Origin: Lachnospiraceae bacterium
GTDB taxonomy: Bacteria > Bacillota > Clostridia > Lachnospirales > Lachnospiraceae
Assembly (NCBI GenBank): GCA_029063085.1
Contig: JAIDOW010000031.1
Coordinates: 2,936 to 45,312, forward strand
Reading direction: 5' to 3'
Length of the DNA stretch: 42,377 nucleotides
The translations under genes and the position numbers were made by a program. Shown here piece by piece: positions 25,643 to 33,872 of this stretch. The notes under the pieces are model-generated. The model ran no database searches, had not been told where the DNA came from, and saw only the letters and a program-made list of their open reading frames with translations. Position 1 is the first letter of the stretch, and each line of letters begins with the position of its first letter.

Positions 25643-26023
25643 ATGAATGATCGAATAAAGATATTGCGAGAATCCGAAAAATTGAATATGGAACAATTTG
25701 GAAATAGACTTGGTGTAACTCGTTCTGCGATTTCAAGGATTGAAAAAGGGGAACGAAACTTGACAGAGCAAATGATACTTTCTATTTGTCGAGAGTTTTA
25801 TGTTAATGAAGAATGGCTGAGAACAGGAAACGGAGAAATGTACAAAATAGCTGAAGATCAAACAGCCCTTATCGTTTCGGATTTATTAAAAGAAGATAAT
25901 CCATTTTATGATATTATTTTAGAAATCACAAAAACTTATCAGCAGTTAGACAGTAAGTCGAAAAAGGTTTTACAGGATTTCAGTAAAGAACTGCTGAAAA
26001 ATATGAAAGAGGGGAAGGAATAG
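25643..26023 (+). CDS. XRE-family HTH transcriptional regulator
   Basis: 126 residues from ATG 25643 (AAGGGGG upstream); an in-frame TTG at 25607 would place the start inside the promoter. Residues about 4-60 are a Cro/C1-type HTH (LNMEQFGNRLGVTRSAISRIEKGERNLT), followed by the phage-repressor-like VNEEWLRTGNGEMY. The short C-terminal helical part may dimerise. It sits opposite two small genes and probably represses both promoters through the shared palindrome. Confidence 0.92.
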   Translation: MNDRIKILRESEKLNMEQFGNRLGVTRSAISRIEKGERNLTEQMILSICREFYVNEEWLRTGNGEMYKIAEDQTALIVSDLLKEDNPFYDIILEITKTYQQLDSKSKKVLQDFSKELLKNMKEGKE

Positions 26024-26096
26024 TTTGCTTTTATTCCATCTCTTTTTAATTGGTACAATTTTTCACACATAGAGGCTGATATTTCTGAGAATTATT

Positions 26097-26125
26097 TTGC
26101 CATAGTTTAGAATATACGTTATAAT
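26097..26125 (+). promoter_or_regulatory. Promoter for the small ORF-ABC transporter operon
   Basis: TTGCCA (26097-26102), 17 bases, perfect TATAAT (26120-26125), 46 bases ahead of the 43-codon ORF. Confidence 0.75.
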
Positions 26126-26171
26126 AACATTGAATATTTATTGAAAATATAAGAACAGGAGGATTCACCAA

Positions 26172-26303
26172 GTGAAATATGCGAATCAAATTTCTGAAAT
26201 GATAAATGCATTTATGCCAGAGGCCTTGAAAACGGAACAGATGGACAGATTTTATTGCAGTGATACAATGGAATGCCGTACAGGTGATAAAAAAAGGCTA
26301 TAG
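26172..26303 (+). CDS. 43-residue ORF leading the ABC operon (small protein or truncated remnant)
   Basis: GTG start at 26172 with a full AGGAGG (26157-26162) 9 bases upstream and a promoter just before. The product is 43 residues, helical at first, ending near a DTMECRTGDKK stretch. Its TAG at 26301 lies inside the ribosome site of the ABC ATPase gene, so translation could be coupled. It may be a genuine small protein or leader peptide, or the surviving N-terminus of a larger ATPase-type gene cut by deletion. I cannot decide from sequence alone. Confidence 0.55.
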   Translation: MKYANQISEMINAFMPEALKTEQMDRFYCSDTMECRTGDKKRL

Positions 26304-26311
26304 GGGAATAA

Positions 26312-27151
26312 ATGATTACATTGAATAACATCGTCAAACAATATAATCAACATGTGGTCTTGAATGATGTCAGTCTGACCATTGAACATGGCTGCTCTGT
26401 TGCATTTACCGGACACAACGGTTGTGGAAAAACCACTTTGTTAAAGGTGATTGCAGGACTGGTCAGACCAACTTCAGGGAAGGTAAGTTGTGAACAGCCA
26501 TTTCTGTTTCATTATGTACCGGAGCATTTTCCTAAAATGAATCTGACAGCAGGAGAGTATTTGATCAGTCAGGGGAAAATGAATGGGTTGGGCAAAGAGG
26601 AATCGAAAAAGAAGGTTTATGATTTGTCAGAGGAATTTTTTTTGATGGGAATGTTGGATATTCCGATGAAACATTTGTCAAAAGGCAGTTTGCAGAAGGT
26701 TGGTGTCGTACAGTCATTGTTGGTGGAACCGGATGTGCTGTTACTGGATGAACCCCTTTCCGGACAGGATGTGATGTCACAGCAGGTGTTCATACAAAAA
26801 ATAGGTGAATTGCGAAGGAGGAAGGTTATGGTTCTGATGTCCTGCCATGAACCTTATCTGGTGGATGCGATTGCAGATGTTGTCTATCGGTTTGAAAATG
26901 GGAAATTGGCTGAGATTCACAATGGGATGTCTTATGCAGAAAAAAGGTATATACTATTTTTTGAAGGACAGCAGGAAACCAGGATTCCGGAAAAACGAAA
27001 AGGACATTTACAGTTTAATGAAAAGGGGTGTTATCTACGGGTAACAGAAGCGGATTGTAATGGGGTGATTCTGGAAATGTTGGAAGCAGGATGGAACTTG
27101 AGAGGTATGTGGGATGAAGACAATGAAGGAATTGATCCGGTATCAATATAG
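26312..27151 (+). CDS. ABC transporter ATP-binding protein
   Basis: 279 residues. Walker A GHNGCGKTT, a degenerate signature LSKGSLQKV (Gly-Gly replaced by Lys-Gly), Walker B VLLLDEPLSG and the switch His in SCHEP. The order fits an ABC-2 exporter ATPase (BcrA/YtrB-like). The last 60 or so residues form a small extra domain. The permease gene begins inside its 3' end, a 38-base overlap. The substrate is unknown; such pairs often give peptide antibiotic export or self-protection. Confidence 0.9.
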   Translation: MITLNNIVKQYNQHVVLNDVSLTIEHGCSVAFTGHNGCGKTTLLKVIAGLVRPTSGKVSCEQPFLFHYVPEHFPKMNLTAGEYLISQGKMNGLGKEESKKKVYDLSEEFFLMGMLDIPMKHLSKGSLQKVGVVQSLLVEPDVLLLDEPLSGQDVMSQQVFIQKIGELRRRKVMVLMSCHEPYLVDAIADVVYRFENGKLAEIHNGMSYAEKRYILFFEGQQETRIPEKRKGHLQFNEKGCYLRVTEADCNGVILEMLEAGWNLRGMWDEDNEGIDPVSI

Positions 27152-27845
27152 GCAGTATATGCTATCGGGGAAGTATATATTGCCATTGATTACGTTACTG
27201 GCAGTGATTTCTGTTATGTATACAGTTACGCCTGTGGGAGTTGTAAGCAGCTTTTCCATGATGAGCCTGTTTCTGTTTTTGATTATGGTGTGGGTTGGAG
27301 CAGTCAGTCAGGAGATAGAGCCGGAGGTGTCAGAGCAGATTATCATATTGCGGCTTCAAAGGGAGAGGATATATTATACCAGCCAGATTCTTTTTATGGG
27401 TATGGTAAGTGCTGTTGCAACAGGTATATCTATGGGAGTGCCGATGTTAAATCATATACTTCATGGAGGCGGAGTATTTGGAAGAGGGATTCTTTTGTTC
27501 GATGTTATAGGCGGTTTTTTATTGATGTGTGTCTGTAGCTTCAACGGAGCGATGGTAGGAGGTATTTTTCATCCACGGATAGTTAGGGATAGAAAAATAG
27601 GAATGGGAGCCACCTTTTTTCTGGCTCTTTTGGCAATCGTGAGAATTGCGGTGATTCATAGATTTCCAGTTTCCAAGTTTGTGTTATGGCTGGTGCCGCC
27701 TGTTTCTGATGTAGTAAGCCGGTTTTCTAATCAGGAGTATTTTAATATGGGAAAAATCATGATTGCATTTGTTGTATTAATGGGGTATGGAGTTATTATG
27801 GCAGTACTTAAGGTAGAGTTGTTGAGGATCAGAAAATTTGTATGA
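27114..27845 (+). CDS. ABC-2-type transporter permease
   Basis: 243 residues with about six hydrophobic segments (IYLPLITLLAVISVMYTV-like start, SMMSLFLFLIMVWVGAV, AVATGISMGVPM, LLMCVCSFNGAMVGGIF, TFFLALLAIVRIAVI, IMIAFVVLMGYGVIM). There is no conserved named domain I can identify. AGAGG lies 8 bases before ATG 27114, within the ATPase gene, so the pair is translationally coupled. It would form the membrane part of the exporter. Confidence 0.85.
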   Translation: MKTMKELIRYQYRQYMLSGKYILPLITLLAVISVMYTVTPVGVVSSFSMMSLFLFLIMVWVGAVSQEIEPEVSEQIIILRLQRERIYYTSQILFMGMVSAVATGISMGVPMLNHILHGGGVFGRGILLFDVIGGFLLMCVCSFNGAMVGGIFHPRIVRDRKIGMGATFFLALLAIVRIAVIHRFPVSKFVLWLVPPVSDVVSRFSNQEYFNMGKIMIAFVVLMGYGVIMAVLKVELLRIRKFV

Positions 27846-27933
27846 GAAGGCTGATGGGTTAGCCTGGCATAGGATTCCTATAACAGGAGCAAGCAGATGA
27901 ATGTTATAGACTGGTTAATAAAAGGTGTAAAGA

Positions 27934-27979
27934 AAAGAGATGCGGCATCAGGATATTTTGAATGCCGTATCTCTTTTTG
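27934..27979. terminator. Bidirectional terminator between converging genes
   Basis: AAAGAGATGCGGCAT (27934-27948) pairs with ATGCCGTATCTCTTT (27962-27976) with one wobble; A-rich on the left and T-rich on the right, so it works for the permease (+) and for the SDR (-). Confidence 0.85.
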
Positions 27980-28008
27980 TATAGCATTGAGATAATGTTC
28001 TTTCGGAA

Positions 28009-28809
28009 TTAAGGTCTCTGTCCAAGACCGCCTTCTAAAGTAAGGGTTTCCCCTGTCATATATTTGAAATCAGGAGAAGCAAGCTGAACGCAGACTCTGC
28101 CGATTTCATTTTCTGCATCACCGAAATGTCCCGCAGGCGGCGTATGCACGTTCTTTTCAAAGGCATCAGGATATGCATTCTGGAACTGCTCCAATTGTGC
28201 TGTCCATGCAAGCGGACAGACGATATTGACATTAATTCCGTCCTTTGCCCATTCTGTTGCAGCCACACGGGTCAGTCCCCGGATTCCTTCTTTGGCAGCA
28301 GCATACGCACATTGTCCAAAATTACCAAAAAGACCGGCACCGGATGCAAAATTGATTACGGAGCCTTTTGATTCCTTCAGATATGGATAGCATGCTTTCA
28401 TATAGTAAAATGCAGCATAAAGACCGGAATAAAGAGCCAGATTAAACTGGTCGGTAGTATGCTCCGCAAGTGGTACACCAGAAGCAGATGCCTGTGCGTT
28501 ATTGATTAAGACATCAATGCTTCCGAAAGTATCCATTGTCTGCTTGACTACATTGGCAACTACTTCTTCATTATCAGCAGAAGCATTTACATCTGCCTGC
28601 ACAATCAATACTTTGATGCCATAAAGCCGTTCCAGTTCTTCCTTGGCATCTTCCAGTTTCTTGACATTACGTCCGGTAATGACAAGGTTTGCCCCTTCTT
28701 TTGCGTAAGCGGTCGCGATACCGTAACCGATAGAGCCGCATCTTCCGTCACTTAAAACAGCACGCCCCGCACCTGTGATGATGGCTGTTTTTCCAGTTAA
28801 AAATCCCAT
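28009..28809 (-). CDS. Short-chain dehydrogenase/reductase
   Basis: 266 residues. The Rossmann start is TGAG followed by a longer than usual loop (RAVLSDGRCG) before SIGYGIA. NNAQ replaces the common NNAG. The catalytic Ser is in NFASGAG and the YxxxK is YAAAK. Cofactor preference looks NADP-like from the GRN after the second strand, which is inference. AGGAGG lies upstream of ATG. It has its own promoter. The substrate is unknown. Confidence 0.9.
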   Translation of the reverse strand: MGFLTGKTAIITGAGRAVLSDGRCGSIGYGIATAYAKEGANLVITGRNVKKLEDAKEELERLYGIKVLIVQADVNASADNEEVVANVVKQTMDTFGSIDVLINNAQASASGVPLAEHTTDQFNLALYSGLYAAFYYMKACYPYLKESKGSVINFASGAGLFGNFGQCAYAAAKEGIRGLTRVAATEWAKDGINVNIVCPLAWTAQLEQFQNAYPDAFEKNVHTPPAGHFGDAENEIGRVCVQLASPDFKYMTGETLTLEGGLGQRP

Positions 28810-28845
28810 GAATAAATACCTCCTCTTTCAATAAGATGTAATTTT

Positions 28846-28874
28846 ATTGTAAAACAAATGAGGGGGAATGGCAA
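28846..28874 (-). promoter_or_regulatory. Promoter for the SDR gene
   Basis: On the minus strand: TTGCCA (28874-28869), 17 bases, TACAAT (28851-28846), about 37 bases before the SDR start. Confidence 0.65.
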
Positions 28875-28880
28875 GAAAAA

Positions 28881-29351
28881 TCAGACATCATCATCCACAC
28901 GGTAAATGTGACTTTCCGCCTGTTCTGCCAGATTGCTTGCCTGCTGTTCCATTTTTTCAAGATGGCGGCGCATTTTCGGGTAAGTGGTAATATCTTTATA
29001 AATAAAATAAACTGCGGCAACCAGTAAAAATGCTGTGAGCAGGGAGGTGAATTCCTGAGAGATTCCAAGCAGCGGAAGCGCTTTATAAACGGTAGCACCA
29101 CTGCCGACCAGCGATACAATGGTTCTAAGATAGGCCAGATGTGTCCGGTCGATTGCCAGTCTGCTGTTGGTAAAAGCTAGTTCTGTCCGTATTTTTGCAA
29201 ATTCCGTCCGCTCCACTGCGAGCTGATTCTGGTTATATGCCAGTGCTTTTTTCTTTTTCATGGATTCCGGAATTTCCCTGGGAATCCCCGATTCAATTTC
29301 TGTTCCAAACAAATCTTTTGTGTTTGGTTCATGATGCTTATTTGTACTCAT
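28881..29351 (-). CDS. DUF202-domain membrane protein
   Basis: 156 residues from the ATG at 29351 (AAGGAAGG upstream); the longer frame to 29462 lacks a ribosome site. The DUF202 (YidH-like) pattern is RTELAFTNSRLAIDRTHLAYLRT. Two membrane segments follow (about 90-135), then a helical, charged cytosolic tail. A charged N-terminal region precedes. Function of the family is unknown. Confidence 0.85.
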   Translation of the reverse strand: MSTNKHHEPNTKDLFGTEIESGIPREIPESMKKKKALAYNQNQLAVERTEFAKIRTELAFTNSRLAIDRTHLAYLRTIVSLVGSGATVYKALPLLGISQEFTSLLTAFLLVAAVYFIYKDITTYPKMRRHLEKMEQQASNLAEQAESHIYRVDDDV

Positions 29352-29469
29352 GAGAAACCTTCCTTTTTTAAGAATAGAGTGTACCATAGCGTGGTATGTC
29401 TTGTAAAGCGATTGTAAAGATTTAATTCCGTTAATTAGGAAGAAGAACAAAATCGAAGGCAAAAATTTC

Positions 29470-29504
29470 TTGACAAAAGAATGAATATATGTTTAAATGT
29501 TCAT
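29470..29504 (+). promoter_or_regulatory. Promoter with ArsR/SmtB-like inverted repeat for the metal operon
   Basis: TTGACA (29470-29475), 17 bases, TTAAAT (29493-29498). An imperfect dyad ATGAATAT (29481-29488) / ATGTTCAT (29497-29504) covers the spacer and -10. It resembles the ATATGAAC-type sites of ArsR/SmtB repressors; no such repressor gene is in the window. Confidence 0.6.
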
Positions 29505-29572
29505 ATGAGAAAGGAAAACTGTTCTCAAAGCATAAAAGGGAATCAACCATATTTTGGAAAGGAGTAAGTATT

Positions 29573-29791
29573 ATGAATAAAAATTATAAAATTGAGGTAG
29601 ACTGTGCAGCATGTGCACTTAAGATGGAGGAAGCAGCAAAAAAGACAGCAGGAGTTAAAGATGCAGCAGTAGCCTTTATGACGCAGAAAATGAGCATTGA
29701 ATTTGAAGATGGTGCGGATGTAAAGACAGTAATGAAAAACGTGACAAAGGCCTGCAAAAAAGTAGAGCCGGACTGCGAGATATTTTTATAA
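29573..29791 (+). CDS. Stand-alone heavy-metal-associated (HMA) domain protein
   Basis: 72 residues from ATG 29573 (AAAGGAG upstream). It is a single HMA fold with the metal-binding CAAC (Cys11, Cys14) on the first loop and two further cysteines (Cys61, Cys68) near the C-terminus. It would bind a soft metal and deliver it to the next gene's ATPase, which lacks its own N-terminal HMA domain. The gap to that gene is 42 bases. Confidence 0.92.
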   Translation: MNKNYKIEVDCAACALKMEEAAKKTAGVKDAAVAFMTQKMSIEFEDGADVKTVMKNVTKACKKVEPDCEIFL

Positions 29792-29833
29792 GATTTAGAA
29801 GAGACCAGACAGATTGTCGGAAGGGAGGATATG

Positions 29834-31693
29834 ATGACTAGGAAGCAAAAAAAAGTACTGATACGGATAATGATATCTACTGTGCTGGTAATAGCATTTT
29901 ATTTCATTCCCATAGAGAATCCGTATATCAGGCTGGCATTTTTCCTGATACCGTACCTGATTATAGGATATGATATTTTAAGAAAGGCAATTCTTGGAAT
30001 TTTCCATGGGGAAGTATTTGATGAAAATTTTCTGATGGCAGTAGCTACGGTTGGTGCCATTGTAATAGGAGAATATGTGGAAGGCACGGCAGTTATGCTG
30101 TTCTATCAGATTGGGGAATTATTTCAGAGCTATGCTGTGGGGAAGAGCCGTAAAAATATAACGGAATTGATGGATATACGACCAGATTATGCGAATGTGG
30201 AGAAAGACGGACAGCTGGTACAGGTAGAACCGGATGAGGTGGCAATTGGGACAATTATCACCGTTCAGCCGGGAGAGAAGGTTCCTATTGATGGTGTGAT
30301 CGTCAGCGGCAGTTCTTCTTTGAATACCAGTGCTCTTACAGGTGAGAGTCTTCCGAGGGAAGCAAAAGAGGGTGACGAGGTCATCAGTGGATGTGTCAAT
30401 ATATCAGGCGTACTTCGCATCCGGACTACAAAGGAGTTTGGAGAATCTACGGTATCTAAGATTCTTGATCTGGTGGAAAACTCCAGCATGAAAAAGTCAA
30501 GGTCTGAAAATTTCATAACGAGATTTGCAAGATATTATACGCCTATTGTGTGTTTTGGTGCACTGGCACTGGCACTTTGTCCGCCAATTGTAAATATAAT
30601 TATGGGAAATCCGGGGAACTGGATGCAGTGGGCATTCAGGGCACTTACAACGCTTGTAATCAGCTGTCCGTGTGCACTTGTAATTTCCATTCCTCTTAGT
30701 TTTTTTGGTGGCATTGGAGGTGCAAGTGCAAAGGGTATTCTGATTAAAGGCTCCAATTATCTGGAAGCGTTATCAGAGACAAAGTATGTTGTCTGTGACA
30801 AGACAGGAACGCTTACCAAAGGAGTCTTTGAAGTAACCCATATTGAACCGGCAGACGGAATTTCAAAGGAAGAACTTCTGGAAATGGCAGCTTATGTGGA
30901 AAGTTATTCCAATCATCCAATCAGCAAGAGCCTGAAAAAGGCTTATGGGAAGGACATAGATACTGCAAGAGTACAGAATGTAGAAGAAATCAGCGGCCAT
31001 GGTGTGCAGGCTTTGGTAGATGAAAGAAGAATAGCCGCAGGGAATGTAAAGCTTATGAAGAAGCTGGGAGTATCTTATGACGTTCCCCAAAATGTTGGAA
31101 CAGAGGTGCATGTTACAATAGATGGCAGGTATGCAGGATTCATCTTAATATCGGATGTAATCAAGCCAAATGCAAGGGAAGCTGTTTACGGACTGAAGGA
31201 GGCAGGTGTCAGACAGGTAGTGATGCTTACGGGTGATGCCAAGCGGGTTGCGGATGCAGCAGCCAAAGAAATAGGTGTGGATGTAGTAAAGAGTGAACTT
31301 CTTCCTGCTGATAAAGTGGCGGAAGTTGAGAAACTTCTTGATGCAAAAGGAGCGAAAGAAAAACTTGCTTTTGTGGGTGACGGTATCAATGATGCACCGG
31401 TGCTTTCCAGAGCGGATTTAGGAATTGCAATGGGAGCGCTGGGTTCTGATGCAGCTATTGAAGCGGCAGATATTGTTTTGATGGATGATGATCCGGCAAA
31501 GATTGCAACAGCAATGAAGATTTCAAAAAAGACAATCCGTATCGTACACCAGAATATCGTTCTGGCATTAGTGATCAAATTTGGATGCCTGGGGCTTAGC
31601 GCTGTTGGGTTTGTGAATATGTGGTGGGCTATTTTTGCAGATGTGGGAGTTATGATTATAGCCGTTATCAATGCAACAAGAGCATTAAAATAA
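29834..31693 (+). CDS. P1B-type heavy-metal-translocating ATPase (Zn/Cd/Pb-like)
   Basis: 619 residues from ATG 29834, which has GGGAGG 5 bases upstream; ATG 29831 is too close. It lacks an N-terminal HMA domain. Features: actuator TGES, metal-binding SCPCAL (Cys278, Cys280), phosphorylated Asp322 in DKTGTL, SNHP with the P1B His, GDGINDAP. The last membrane segments include IFADVG, the DxG of P1B-2 (Zn/Cd/Pb) pumps. It exports divalent metal from the cytosol. It is probably controlled by the operator at 29481-29504. Confidence 0.94.
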   Translation: MTRKQKKVLIRIMISTVLVIAFYFIPIENPYIRLAFFLIPYLIIGYDILRKAILGIFHGEVFDENFLMAVATVGAIVIGEYVEGTAVMLFYQIGELFQSYAVGKSRKNITELMDIRPDYANVEKDGQLVQVEPDEVAIGTIITVQPGEKVPIDGVIVSGSSSLNTSALTGESLPREAKEGDEVISGCVNISGVLRIRTTKEFGESTVSKILDLVENSSMKKSRSENFITRFARYYTPIVCFGALALALCPPIVNIIMGNPGNWMQWAFRALTTLVISCPCALVISIPLSFFGGIGGASAKGILIKGSNYLEALSETKYVVCDKTGTLTKGVFEVTHIEPADGISKEELLEMAAYVESYSNHPISKSLKKAYGKDIDTARVQNVEEISGHGVQALVDERRIAAGNVKLMKKLGVSYDVPQNVGTEVHVTIDGRYAGFILISDVIKPNAREAVYGLKEAGVRQVVMLTGDAKRVADAAAKEIGVDVVKSELLPADKVAEVEKLLDAKGAKEKLAFVGDGINDAPVLSRADLGIAMGALGSDAAIEAADIVLMDDDPAKIATAMKISKKTIRIVHQNIVLALVIKFGCLGLSAVGFVNMWWAIFADVGVMIIAVINATRALK

Positions 31694-31741
31694 ACCGAAT
31701 TAAACCTTCAACCAAAAATTTTATTTTATTTGCAAGGATTT

Positions 31742-31937
31742 TTGATGCCTAATCGTATTACTTATATAGGAAGATGATAATATCTTTCTGAAGTCTGATA
31801 TCCCGCAGCAAGCTGATGGGGCGTTAACTTTACAGTAGATAGTGTAAAAATTGCCCGCATTAAAATCTGCTTACTCAAGGTATCGCAGCACACAAAGTTT
31901 GCCAAGCAAAATTGGTTACGAGAAGGAGGCGTTGAAA
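31742..31937 (+). promoter_or_regulatory. Promoter and long leader of the His-rich secreted protein
   Basis: TTGATG (31742-31747), 17 bases, TATAGG (31765-31770) is a fair promoter. The roughly 160-base leader contains TTTACA/TGTAAA pairing (31829-31848 region) and the two blocks shared with the TolC-like leader: GATAGTGTAAA (31838-31848) and AAGCAAAATTGGTTAC (31904-31919), the latter just before AGAAGGAGGC. It may be a structured RNA of unknown type. Confidence 0.45.
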
Positions 31938-32234
31938 ATGAATATCGCAAAAAAATGGAAAAAATCAGTCGTTGTAATGCTGGCAGCCCTTATGCTGGCA
32001 GGCAGTATTGCCGTACCTGTTATGGCACATAATCACGGGCATAGCAGCAGTCATGGATGCAGCTATGGATACAGTCAGGAACAGTATCATAGTGGGTATT
32101 ATTGCTCTTATCACAAAAAGACGCATAAGAAAAAAAGCAGTTGTAAAAGATATTGTAAGAAGCACAAAACGATTCATAAAAACGGTAAACAGCACCATTC
32201 AAAGAAACAGCATCATTCGAGAAAGCACTGTTAA
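31938..32234 (+). CDS. Secreted His/Cys/Lys-rich putative metal-binding protein
   Basis: 98 residues from ATG 31938 (AAGGAGG upstream). A clear signal peptide (KKWKKSVVVMLAALMLAGS, cut near VMA-HNHG) leads to a mature part of about 67 residues with 14 His, 5 Cys and many Lys and Ser. It starts with an HNHGHSSSHGC cluster and ends in HH pairs. No known domain is visible. The composition and the position next to a metal-exporting ATPase suggest extracellular metal buffering, but antimicrobial or wall-binding roles fit the cationic tail too. Confidence 0.8.
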   Translation: MNIAKKWKKSVVVMLAALMLAGSIAVPVMAHNHGHSSSHGCSYGYSQEQYHSGYYCSYHKKTHKKKSSCKRYCKKHKTIHKNGKQHHSKKQHHSRKHC

Positions 32235-32292
32235 TACTTGAAATTTATAAGGCACTTGGGTTTGTCAAATAGAATGTGTAAGGTGTTTTTGT

Positions 32293-32341
32293 AAAAGGGC
32301 AATGGATGGGATAGAACGCTATCCCTGCATTTGCCCTTTTT
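32293..32341. terminator. Bidirectional terminator between secreted protein and anti-sigma gene
   Basis: AAAAGGGCAA...GGGATAG pairs with CTATCCC...TTGCCCTTTT around an AACG loop with minor mismatches; T-rich on the plus side and on the minus side. Confidence 0.85.
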
Positions 32342-32367
32342 ACATTTCGGATATATTTATATGCCGA

Positions 32368-33189
32368 TTATTCGTGTCCGTCCTTTTGGTGGTGATATTC
32401 GCCGTGATGTGTCGAGGTGTTGTCATCCCCCGTCTTTATTCCATCCTGATTCGCATTTTCCTCATCCTGTTCGGTGGTCTCATTCTGCCAATGTTTTCCG
32501 TTTCTCCAGTGTTTTTCGTTTTGTTCATGTTCTTTGGTTAAACAATGTATCTCAGATGTACTCATATCTTTGCAGTCATCAATGGTTATTGAGCCGTCAT
32601 ACTGGTATAGCTGTAGATAAGCATAATATTTTCCAAGGGAAAGTCCGTTGTCGTGGGCTTCTGGGACAATTTCGGTGTCTGTGTGATAGCTTTGGCATCT
32701 GTGTCCGGCATGACCGGAAATGCTTTTCACTGTTTTAGTCAATCTGCCATTCCTGTCAGGGTCTGCGGCTATCGTAAAAATGAGTTCGGATTCTTCGGTC
32801 AGATAGTTTGCCATATTTTTGCTTTCTACGATCAGATTTACTGCATCTGCGTATTTTTTCCAATTTAATGAAAGGTTTTCCAGAATTTCTTGTCCTTCTG
32901 CATTGTACGCTGTTGCAGACAATACCCTGTCAAATCGGTTCAGTGTAAGTTCGATAGAAGGATTCACATCAATGCTTATATAGGAAACAGGTATCTGAAT
33001 CCATCGATAGCCGACTGTTCCTGATGCAAAAATCAAAATCATGCAGGCGATGACAGCGATTTTTGGGAGTAGCTTCTGGTGGACGGAATGTGATTTAGGG
33101 GTACAGTTTTCTGAGAGAAATTGTTTCGTGGATTCTTTTAACCGGGTATCAGCTTTAACACTGTCAAATGCATCATGTATTTTATTCAT
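32368..33189 (-). CDS. RsgI-like anti-sigma factor with His-rich extracellular tail
   Basis: 273 residues from ATG at 33189, overlapping the sigma stop by 8 bases (a GTG at 33201 sits on its own ribosome site). Cytosolic part about 1-39, one membrane segment about 40-61, then an RsgI-type extracellular domain (YISIDVNPSIEL, RVLSATAYNAEGQEIL). The Asn76-Pro77 bond matches the site of autoproteolysis reported for RsgI proteins. The last 65 or so residues are polar and probably disordered, with nine His including HHGEYHH. It likely holds the adjacent sigma factor and frees it on an envelope or metal signal. Confidence 0.85.
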   Translation of the reverse strand: MNKIHDAFDSVKADTRLKESTKQFLSENCTPKSHSVHQKLLPKIAVIACMILIFASGTVGYRWIQIPVSYISIDVNPSIELTLNRFDRVLSATAYNAEGQEILENLSLNWKKYADAVNLIVESKNMANYLTEESELIFTIAADPDRNGRLTKTVKSISGHAGHRCQSYHTDTEIVPEAHDNGLSLGKYYAYLQLYQYDGSITIDDCKDMSTSEIHCLTKEHEQNEKHWRNGKHWQNETTEQDEENANQDGIKTGDDNTSTHHGEYHHQKDGHE

Positions 33190-33667
33190 CAATTCCTTCA
33201 CCTCCCAGCTTTGCTTTTAATATGTTACGTCCTCTTGATAACAGGGAATAAATGGTATTTTCCTTTTTATTAAGAATCTCCCCTATTTCAGCTGCCGAAT
33301 ATCCTTCATAATAGTGCAGATATATGGGGTCCTTATATTTATCCGGTAGAGATAGTATGGCTTCCATGACTTCCCGATGTTCTTCCGGAATTTCAGCAGT
33401 CATTTCATTTATTGCTTCCAATGTAACTGTATTGCGTCGGAAGAAACTTTTCAGATGGTCTTTACAGGCATTAATGGCCACACGGATGAGCCATGCTTTT
33501 TCATGTTCCTTGTCGTGAAATGGTTCGTCATGCAGCATGTATTTTAAAAAGACATTTTGGAACACATCCTCTGTATCTGTATGGTTTTTTAGATAATAAA
33601 AGCAAATACGCCGTACCATGTCTGCATATTCTTCTACAGCATGGTTTACTTCCGTTTCACTTCTCAC
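33182..33667 (-). CDS. ECF-type RNA polymerase sigma factor
   Basis: 161 residues. Region 2 is present (EYADMVRRICFYYLKNHTDTEDVFQNVFLKY) and region 4 as an HTH (YYEGYSAAEIGEILNKKENTIYSLLSRGRNILK). A GTG start at 33667 has GGAGGTG 8 bases upstream. It is translationally coupled to the RsgI-like gene, which should be its anti-sigma factor. Its regulon is unknown; convergent and nearby metal genes are candidates. Pairing an ECF sigma with an RsgI-type sensor differs from the classic SigI/RsgI pair. Confidence 0.92.
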   Translation of the reverse strand: MRSETEVNHAVEEYADMVRRICFYYLKNHTDTEDVFQNVFLKYMLHDEPFHDKEHEKAWLIRVAINACKDHLKSFFRRNTVTLEAINEMTAEIPEEHREVMEAILSLPDKYKDPIYLHYYEGYSAAEIGEILNKKENTIYSLLSRGRNILKAKLGGEGIDE

Positions 33668-33843
33668 CTGTATATCACCTCCGGCAGTAATATAGTGCCT
33701 TGTAAATAAGCGTTCCCGATGTTTTTTCTTGCATTATATCGTACCATAAGGCTTTATGCCCCCCTCGTAAGGGTAAAAACAAGGAAAAATCATATAACAC
33801 ATTATAACACAGCATGAACGGACTATGTGAACTAATTAAATGC

Positions 33844-33872
33844 TTTACATCTATATAAATCTATGTTATTTT
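33844..33872 (+). promoter_or_regulatory. Promoter for the TetR operon
   Basis: TTTACA (33844-33849), 17 bases, TATTTT (33867-33872). The -10 end touches the palindrome at 33869. Confidence 0.55.

Noticed and set aside
32302-32868. Plus-strand frames opposite the anti-sigma gene
   Set aside because: Translations are Phe/Cys/Val-rich shadows of the RsgI-like gene, which has clear motifs on the other strand.
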